In this document: one piece after another, positions 56,701 to 64,000 of the stretch | Layout: the number at the start of each line of letters is the position of its first letter | Position numbering within the stretch: position 1 is the first letter of the stretch | Assembly: GCA_037447655.1 (NCBI GenBank) | Contig: JBBHKE010000833.1 | Span: forward strand, 132,089-196,088 | DNA from: Zygnema cylindricum | Lineage: Eukaryota > Streptophyta > Zygnematophyceae > Zygnematales > Zygnemataceae | DNA: 64,000 bases | Direction of reading: 5' to 3' | The notes under the pieces: generated by a model | What the model was told of the DNA's origin: nothing | What the model saw: the letters and a program-made list of their open reading frames with translations, nothing else | Database searches by the model: none | Translations under genes and position numbers: made by a program

Positions 56701-57173
56701 GTACCAGCTCTATAGGTCTCCACTAAAGTCTCCCACAACTCCTCGGCCCTAAAAATGTGAAGATGGGAGGTTGCCAGAGCTGAAGTAAGGTGCCTCAAAA
56801 TGAAATGCTCGGTAGCCATGTTTGTATATTCCCACGTTTGAATATCATTTTCCTTAATCTTTACGGCTACCGCTCCGGGTGTCGTGGCGATAGAGGAGAG
56901 AGGTGTCTTTTTCCTTTATCTTTTTTTTGACACGTTGCTGTCTCCATCGTCAGCCTCCTCCGTTTGGGGAGATGCTGCTGCAGAAAACCTCACTCCACTA
57001 AACCCTGGTGATATTCCCTGAGATGGACGTTTCACTTGTCCACTAACAATACCCTAGTATCGTTTTTCACACAAAGCCCCTGTCATCATGGCTTCCCAAT
57101 AAATGAACCCAGATCCGTTGAAGATGGGCACCGTAGAGGGTGGGCCCATAACTTGCAATTATGTGTTGCCCAT
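53795..57173 (-). pseudogene. Copia gag-pol remnant of B4
   Basis: Gag starts in the LTR at 57173 but has an in-frame stop after four codons, then reads LQVMGPPSTVPIFNGSGF. Gag continues at 56819-56499. The frame 56495-55836 holds the zinc knuckle CHFCKKPGHFMAEC and an intact protease site WIIDSGASMHMC. GAG-pre-integrase is at 55631-55416, integrase core at 55268-54978 (SDNGGEYTSNQ, NRVAERLNRTL), integrase end and acidic linker at 54941-54357, and RT at 54327-53866 (CKWVFKLKLNP, KTAFLIGELEEEIFMWQPQG, SLYGLKQAPRQWNKKL). Sequence is recognisable until about 53795, near the YVDD site. Confidence 0.88.
57139..57153 (-). other. Primer binding site of B4
   Basis: AGTTATGGGCCCACC directly after the LTR end TTGCA; one base off consensus. 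Confidence 0.82.
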
Positions 57174-58078
57174 TCGACTACTGAATTCAGGAAGCCTCTT
57201 GGTAGTTTTTGACTTACCCCCTTTCAACTAGAACCACTGCTACCCAAGTAAGCAAACAAACAATCTAACTACACCTCTCTGCATTCTAGACTCCCTTAGG
57301 TCCACATCAAAAAGAATCACATAAAACGCTTAACCAGGCAATAAGTTATGAAGTGGCAAAGATGCCAATATTTATACAAGCTTATTGGGAGAGAGGCGGC
57401 TACCTCCTCAATCCTCTAAGTATTAAACCCCTCTCACAACCCCTATCTACTGATATAGAAACTAATCAGAATACTGTACAGTACAGAAAGGTAGTATGTC
57501 AGATGTCTTTTCGGTACGGCCTGTGTACGACAAGCTTAGGGAGTGGACGTGTGTCTCCTTCGGACTTGTCCTAATGCTACCCGAGATCCCGCTTCCTAAT
57601 GCTATCTTGCCACGTGGCGCCAGGTCATGTCACTCCCAAAAACCACCAAAGCCACCATTTTGGGATCTCGGCGATGATGCTTGCCGTTGGATCCAAGCCG
57701 ACTTTTAATACTAGCTATTAAAACGAATATCTGATACATATGTTCCGTGCGATTTTTTCTTTACACTTTATTCCAACTATTCTCTATGTTCTTTATTTGT
57801 AATTCTGTTTATCGGATTAAAGTTCCTAAGCAATGTTTAAATAACATTTAAACCCTATGAAGTCAAACAAACTTTTACCACAGACTAGTTAGAGCCGACG
57901 GCTACGTCTCGCTCTGGCGCTCGGGGGTTTGAGACCTTCCACACTCTACCTTTTTGTTAAAGATAAACTTATGTCACTCTTTAGTCGTGCCTATGGAGCT
58001 GAGGCAGCCATGGCTCCACCTCCCTCACTTTCCTTCAATGACAACAACAAGTATGGGGGCTAGAAGGAGGAGGTGGAG
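57154..58078 (-). repeat. 5' LTR of B4, start missing
   Basis: It matches other B LTRs from the ACAACAAGTATGGGGG region onward. The tRNA-like segment at 57883-57950 is diverged. Confidence 0.85.
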
Positions 58079-59025
58079 GATAGGAAAAACTGGAAACTAG
58101 ATGCTAAGGGGAAACCTGAATATTTTGTGGGATATGATGAGGATGTCAAGGGATATAGAGTCTATGACTTAGCTAAACAAGATATTATTCTTGTAAAGCA
58201 CCTAGTTGTCATGGATGAACAAAAGTCATTTGATCCTTTCAAATATACCAAGAAGAAAATAATCAATTTTGAGTGAGAGAGTTAGGAGGACTTGGATCTT
58301 CCTGGAAAAGATATGAGTGAAAAAGTGATTGCAAATTCAATGGAGATCCAAGATAGGGAAGATATACCGGAATCTCCCAATATCCGTATGCACTACGAGT
58401 GGACAGAGGAGGAGGAGCCAAAACCGACTTCCATGGATAAGGGAGCCGATGAGAGAGTGAGGATGAACCCGAGACTTCCCTCAATTCCAGCTTCGGATTT
58501 TGAAGGAGGAGGAAGAAGCCCAAAAGGCAACTGGAGAAACAAGCCGCTCACAAAGTAACAAAACTATCTCACCTTGATGAGCCTTAGTCATTCTGGGAGG
58601 TAATGAGTTGTTATGAGAAAGACAGATGGGTTAGAGCCATAAATGATGAGATGGCCAAAGCAAATACTTAGGAACTGATAGATTATCCTTCGGATAGAAA
58701 TCCGATTGAGTGCAAATGGGTGTTTAAGCTGAAACTGAACTCAGCTAATACCATTAAAATATATATGGCTCAGTTAGTAGCAAAAAAGTTCACCCAAAAA
58801 GAGGGGATAGATTATGAGGAGGCTTTTGCTCTTGTGGTTTGGTTCCCTTCAGTAAGGATTCTCCTCAGTCTAACGATAGCGGAAGACATGGAAATACACA
58901 AGATGGATATTATGATCGCCTTCCTCAATTGTGAGCTAGAAGAAGAAATCTTCATGTGGCAACTAGAGGGGTTTGTAAAAGAAGGAGAGGAGAGAAAAGT
59001 CTACAAGCTCATAAAGTATTGAAAA
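58079..59025 (+). pseudogene. Copia integrase end and RT fragment B5
   Basis: Plus-strand fragment starting abruptly in the integrase C-terminus (RKNWKLDAKGKPEYFVGYDE, DIILVKHLVVMDE). It runs through the acidic linker (58292-58558) into RT (58720-59022: FKLKLNSANTIKIYM, FTQKEGIDYEEAF, FLNCELEEEIF) and ends at VYKLIKY. It has no LTR. It is joined to the B4 LTR head-to-head. Confidence 0.85.
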
Positions 59026-59269
59026 GTAAGCTTTTGTAAGTCTCAAAAATTTGAGTCTAGGACTTAGAATTTTTTTTGGAATTCCAATTGTTCAATATTG
59101 ACCAACTTTAGTGTGGATTTTTGTAGTATTAACACGAAAAGTTATCTTTAAGTAAATTAGTGTGTAGGGCCACCAATGAATGTAGACGTGATAAGAATCA
59201 CCCGGATTTTTAGGGTATAGATATTGTTAGTGGACAATTCAGGTCTAAACACTTAGATTTTTGACAGGA
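59026..59269. other. Unassigned spacer
   Basis: No gene or repeat recognised in 244 bp. Confidence 0.3.
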
Positions 59270-59800
59270 GAGGTAGATTGAATACTCTCAAAGAGATGGC
59301 GACTGCCGCACATGTGTGCAGATGCACCCGAGTCCGTAATTCATTCGTCTTCCTCCACGCCTTCCGTTTCTTGTGCCATCGCAAAGTATTTCTTTTCGCT
59401 GTTATTGAGAAAGCTGCTCACATCCTCCTCTTGAAGTGCGTTGGAAAATGCTGTTGGGCATCCATTTGAAGTAGATGGAACTCGACTTTCTTCCCAACCA
59501 GAGCAAAAATTTCCCGTAGCTTTAGCTCTCTTGTTGGCATGACACATCCTGAAAACATGGTCTTTTTCATCACAGTGATAGCATGTCAAAGGTGACATTC
59601 TAGGACCACTACCTCTACCACTGCCACTACCACAACCACTGCCAATCTTAGAGTGTGAAAATTGGTTAGCTAGTGCCTGAACAGACTTACTACAACCTCT
59701 TTGTGAAATCTGGTTAGCTTCTTTGCTCAAAATAAACTGTATTCCTAATGCTTTGAACCACTTACGTTGTGGAAGAGCCCTAAGCCTTCTTGGAATGAAT
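59270..59800 (-). pseudogene. Gag zinc-knuckle and protease fragment of copia family F
   Basis: A minus-strand frame from 59800 to 59341 encodes a Gly/Ser-rich gag tail with the knuckle CYHCDEKDHVFRMC. One in-frame stop (at 59341) precedes ITDSGASAHMCGSR, the copia protease site. It differs from families B, C and D. The frame seems to begin in the LTR (MEDTKFQ), but that part belongs to B6, which inserted here; the rest of F would lie beyond B6, outside the window. Confidence 0.75.
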
Positions 59801-60811
59801 TGAAATTTTGTGTCCTCCATTGGACCACAGAATACAGGAAGCCTCTAGATAGTTTTCACTAACCCACTTCAAGCCACAACCACTGCTGCCCAAGAAGGGA
59901 AAATCACAGTTTGACTGCACCCCTGTGCAGCCTGGACTCCCTTGAGTCTGTAGGAAAAAGAATCACTGAAAACGACCAACTAGCCGATAAGTTATGAGTC
60001 AGCAAAAATGCCAAGTTTATACAAGCTCTATGAGAGAGAGAGAGGTGCTATCTACCAAAAATCCCCTAATTCCCAAACCCTCTCTCACAACCCATATCTA
60101 TTGAAGTACGCTCCAATCAGAAGACCGTAAAGTACAAAAAAGTACAGTGGCCGATGTATTTTATGTACGGCCACTGTACGACAAGGTCATGGAGTGGACG
60201 CGTGTCGCCGTTTGAGTCGTCCTTATGTCGTGCGGGATCCCCGCTGCTCAATTCAATCCTGCCACATATCGCTAGGTCATGCCACGTCAAGCCACGTCCG
60301 AAAACCGCCAAAATGACCATTCCAGGACCTCGCCGACGATTAGCGTTGTCGGATAGAGACCGACATTTAATTTACGTCGTCGAAATAAATGTCTGATTCA
60401 TTTGTTTTGTGCGGGGGATTGAATGCACCGAATCTAATGTGTTTTATGTTTCCTATTTCATAGTTACGTTAATCAGATTAATGTTCTACTTAATGTTTAA
60501 ATAAATATCGTACCCCATGTACTATAACGAACTTATACGATAGACCGGTTAGAGGTGACGGCTACGCCACGCTCTGCCAGTCGGATTATCGAGTCCTGCC
60601 GGACTCAACCTTTTGTTGAGAGTGACTAACGTCACTCTTAAGTCCTTTCTATGGAGCTGAGGCAGCCATGGCTCCACAACCCTCTTTATTGACTACAACA
60701 AGTATGGGGGATAGAGGGAAGAGGTGGAGGTAGTGCGTGCACTTTAATTTTCCTTTTTAAACTAATGTATTAAGACCTAGAAAATACCTTATAAATCTTA
60801 TAATTTCAACA
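59801..60811 (-). repeat. 3' LTR of B6, 1011 bp
   Basis: It starts TGTTGAAATTATAAG at 60811 and ends AATTTCA at 59801. The antisense tRNA-like segment lies at 60539-60609. The end again carries ATGGAGGACAC, the gag start. Confidence 0.9.
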
Positions 60812-63800
60812 CTCCCCTTATTTTCTAGTCCAACTTTAACTTCAGTCCACACTTTTCTCTACAATATTTTAACTTGGGAGAAGGCAACGGTTTTGTCATC
60901 ATATCAGCCACCATTTCCTCATCTGATTTATATACAAGATTCATAATCTTATTCTCAACTTTTTCTCTCACAAAACTTAATCTTATGTCCATATGCTTAG
61001 CTTTGAAATGATGCTTTGGATTAGGTGCAATTGCGATGGCAGCTTGATTATCACAAAACACTTCATGCACCACCTTCTTAATATACCCCAGTTCTTGCAA
61101 CAAGGACTTGACCCATATCAACTCTTTCACAACAGAACAAGAGGCCATATACTCAGCCTCCATAGTAGACTGAGCAACCACCTTTTGTTGCTTAGTGCTC
61201 CAACAGCAAGCACCTTCCCCCACATACAACACATACCCAGAAGTGCATCTTCTCATAGGTGCGTCCCCATAATTGGCATCACTCCAAGTAGTGATGTGAG
61301 TGTGCTCCCCTCCCAAATGCAACCATAACTCTGTGGTTCCCACCAGATATCTCATGACTCTCTTGGCTGCCTCCTTGTCTCTTTTCCTAGGATCATTAAG
61401 ACTCCTAATAGTTACTCCAACTGCTGCCGCTATGTCGGGCCTGATATAATTCATAAAATAGATCAAACTTCCTTCGACCTATCTATAAGGGATAGACTTT
61501 ATAAACTCTCTCTCCTCTGGACTCATCTGATCATCTAAGATCATCACTCCTTCTACACTCCCATCACATACTTTTTCAAAGTCTATGGGAGTGGTACAAC
61601 TGTTAGCATTTTCCATCTGGAATTTCTCAACTATATTACCTATTGCTTCTTTCTGAGTAAGTCTGATAATCTTCTTCCCCCTATCTCTCTCCATTTGAAT
61701 CCCCAAAATATATCTTGCCTCCCCTAAATCCTTCATAGCAGATGTGTTTCTAAGATCTTTCTTTAACTTATTGATTTTTTTCAAAGATGTACTCAACACA
61801 AGCAGATCATCCACATAAATTGCAATAAAAATGACACCATTCTCATCTTCAAACATATAGATAGAATGGTCAGAGCTGATCCGGATATACATCTAAGACC
61901 GGTGAGAAACTCATCTAGTTTTTTATTCCACTGTCGAGGAGCCTTCTTCAGTCCATACAAGGATTTTATGAGCTTGCAGACTTTGCTCTCTTCTCCTTCC
62001 TCCTCGAACCCATTGGGTTGCCTCATAAAAATTTCTTCCTCTAACTCACCATCAAGAAAAGCAGTCTTAATGTCCATCTGGTGTATTTCCATGTCTTCCG
62101 CTTCTGCTAGACTGAGGAGAATCCTTACTAATGGGAATCGAACAACAAGAGCAAAGGTCTCCTCATAGTCATTCCCCTCCTTTTGGGTAAACCCTTTTGC
62201 TACCAATCGAGCCTTATATCTCTCAATGGTATTATCTGGGTTCATTTTTAGTTTAAATACCCATTTACACCATATAGGTTTTTTGTCTGGAGGACAATCC
62301 GCTAGTTCCCAAGTATTTGCTTCCTTGATAGAAGCCATCTCATCATTTATGGCTCTAATCCATCTTTCTTTCTCCGGACTATTCACTCCCTCCGAGTAAG
62401 ACTGAGGCTCATCTGGGTGAGATAGCTTAGTTACCTTATGAGCGGCCTGTTTTTCCTGTATCCTTTTGCTGCTCCTTTTCCCTCCCTCAAAATGCGAAGC
62501 TGGAATTGATAGAAGTCTTGGATTTCTCCTCATTGTTTCATTTGCTATTCTGTCCATAGAAGCCGGTTCTCGTCCCACGTCTTCTTTCTCCTCTAAGTCC
62601 ATAGAGGTATGTGAGGTTTCCGATGAGTCTCTTGTATCTCGAATCTCCCCTGAATCTGCAATCACGGTTTCACTCATGTCTCTTTCGGGAAGAACCGAGT
62701 TCTCCTCACTTTCGTACTCAAATTTGATTCTTATCGTCTTTGTATATTTGAAGGGGTCAAATGACTTCCCTTCATCTATGACAACGTAGTGTTTGACCAG
62801 AATGATATCCTTTTTTGCTAAGTCATAGACTCTATACCCCTTAACATCCTCATCACATCCCACAAAGTATCCAGGTTTTCCCTTAGCATCTAGTTTCTTG
62901 TTCTTCCTATCCGTGTCAAGACTGTAAACTTGGCTACCGAATACTTTAAGGTGTAAGATATCTGGTTTCCTTCCAACACATCTCTCATAAGGTGTCACTC
63001 CCTTTACAGCTGAGGTAATGACTCCATTCTTAATGTAGTTGGCATAGTTTATTGGTTCTACCCAAAATCTCTTTCTTATGTTCTTGTCCGCCAACATATT
63101 GCATGCACTATCTCCTAGGGTTTGATTCAACCTCTCAGTTACCCCATTTTGTTCCAGGTTATATGGTACATTTTTTTGGTGTTGCACTCCCTCATCCCTC
63201 AAATATTCCTCAAACTGGTTAGAGGTATTTTCCCCCCCATTATCACTCCTTATCCTCTTGATGGGGGTTTTATGCAACTTCTCACTCCATGATTTATATT
63301 CTTTGAAGTAAGTTGATGCTTCAAACTTTGTTTTTAGAAAGTATAATCTAGAGTATCTAGACTAGTCATCAGTTATTGTCATCATAAACCTCTTTCTTCC
63401 AACCGAAGATACTTTTGCTGGTCCCCAAATATCTGTGTGGACCAAATCTAATTCTTTCTCACCTCTACATGTGGCGGCTTTGGTAAAGGGAAGTCTGTGA
63501 ACCTTACCATGAGTAAAGCCACTACAACCATCCATCATTTCATTATCCCCAAACTGAATGCCTTCTACTACCCCAAGTTTTTTCATTTCCCTCAACCTAT
63601 CAAAATGCACATGCCCCAACCGCTTATGCTAAATCATCAACTTAGGAACACCAACATAGTAAGCATTCTTTTTTTCATTACTCAGGTTAAGCCTAAACAT
63701 TCCTTGGCTACCCTTATCTGCCGTGAAGTAAACTTCATCCCCATACTTAGCTGTAAAGACTCCCTTTATAGTGAAGGTATCAAACTGTTTGTCATCTAAC

Positions 63801-64000
63801 AAAGACGTAGAGACAAGATTTTTACTCAGCTGAGGAATGTAGAGTACATGTGAGAATGTAAGTATAGAAGTATTACCCTCCACTACGACTTTCAGATCCA
63901 CTGATCCCACTAGATTTGTAGTTACCACTCTCCCATCCCCATACTCTATCTCTACAGTAGGGATTTTTCTTAGCTTAGTGAAGAGATCCTTATCACGACA
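60812..64000 (-). pseudogene. Copia protease-integrase-RT-RNase H of B6
   Basis: From the right edge: the region after the protease (63928-63629, ILTFSHVLYIPQLSKNLVST), GAG-pre-integrase (63619-63362), and the integrase core and end (63277 on: RSDNGGENTSNQFEEYLRD, NGVTERLNQTLGDS). Then the acidic linker and RT (CKWVFKLKMNPDNTIERY, MDIKTAFLDGELEEEIFMRQ, SLYGLKKAPRQWNKKLDEF). A frameshift near 61893 leads to IAIYVDDLLVLSTS, the RT catalytic motif, in the next frame. A stop near 61467 precedes RNase H (YFMNYIRPDIAAAVG, TTWSDANYGDAPMRR, STMEAEYMASC, CDNQAAIAIAPN). Few lesions, so a relative could be active. Confidence 0.9.

Larger units (their letters stand above)
53795..58078 (-). mobile_element. 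Ty1/copia element B4, truncated at both ends
   Basis: Minus-strand element with a 5' LTR (57154-58078, lacking its first 80-100 bp), a primer binding site and gag-pol down to the RT palm at about 53795. Half of RT, RNase H and the 3' LTR are missing. The outer end is joined at 58078 to B5 in opposite orientation. Confidence 0.85.
59801..64000 (-). mobile_element. Ty1/copia element B6, cut by window edge
   Basis: The 3' LTR is complete (59801-60811). The interior runs to the right edge within the protease region. It is the best-preserved autonomous-type copy here, with a 494-codon integrase-RT frame and a nearly whole RNase H frame. The gag and 5' LTR lie outside the window. Confidence 0.9.

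Noticed and set aside
53866-57150. Integrated pararetrovirus (caulimovirus type)
   Set aside because: Domain order is protease-integrase-RT-RNase H with LTRs, as in Ty1/copia. No movement or coat protein signature was seen.
60539-60609. A real tRNA gene in the LTR
   Set aside because: A and B boxes are suggestive, but no complete cloverleaf or matching acceptor stem could be drawn, and copies diverge within stems.

Overview
The window reads as nuclear DNA of a plant-type (streptophyte) genome. It has one spliced protein-coding gene, introns with GT..AG ends, an AT-rich background and a heavy load of Ty1/copia LTR retrotransposons. The host gene encodes a plant-type ferric-chelate reductase (FRO family), recognisable by its bis-heme histidines, FAD and NADPH motifs and extra C-terminal membrane pair. 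I cannot name the species. Ten N at 19079-19088 mark a scaffold gap.

Layout. 1-2.7 kb: remnant of a gag-protease retroelement (family A, minus strand). 2.8-7.06 kb: copia element D1 (plus) with a degenerate interior and a complete 3' LTR. 7.5-19.0 kb: a second family A gag-protease element (plus), split at 13102/18626 by a complete copia element B1 (minus, 13103-18625). 19.1-29.6 kb: LTR fragments, a truncated copia B2 (minus), and copia B3 (plus) whose RNase H is interrupted by a solo LTR (27146-28308). 29.6-34.8 kb: a roughly 730 bp polypurine tract split by a young, full-length non-autonomous copia element C (minus). 34.8-37.8 kb: copia D2 (minus) whose LTR carries an 850 bp hAT-like element. 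37.8-43.7 kb: gene-free DNA with a minisatellite, a TA-flanked MITE, several palindromes and dense GTAC motifs. 43749-49506: the FRO gene, 13 coding exons, 722 codons. 49.5-53.8 kb: gene-free DNA with a hAT-like element that itself holds a MITE. 53.8-64 kb: copia B4 (minus), a B5 fragment (plus), a gag fragment of another family (F), and copia B6 (minus), which runs off the right edge.

Main biological observation. Copia families B, C and D share an unusual leader. The LTR ends in CA and is followed at once by GGTTATGGGCCCACC or a close variant. That 15-mer is complementary to the anticodon arm of initiator tRNA-Met, the half-tRNA priming signal known from Drosophila copia. The gag frame opens inside the LTR and runs through this primer binding site, so the site is also translated (as QVMGPP). 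Element C keeps long open frames encoding gag, a zinc knuckle and a vestigial RNase H-like tail, but has no recognisable protease, integrase or reverse transcriptase. It looks like a compact element mobilised in trans. B and C LTRs also carry a tRNA-like T-arm/B-box on the antisense strand.

The FRO gene is the only host gene I can support. Nearly all other long open frames are retroelement remnants or artefacts of low-complexity CT/GA and TA tracts.
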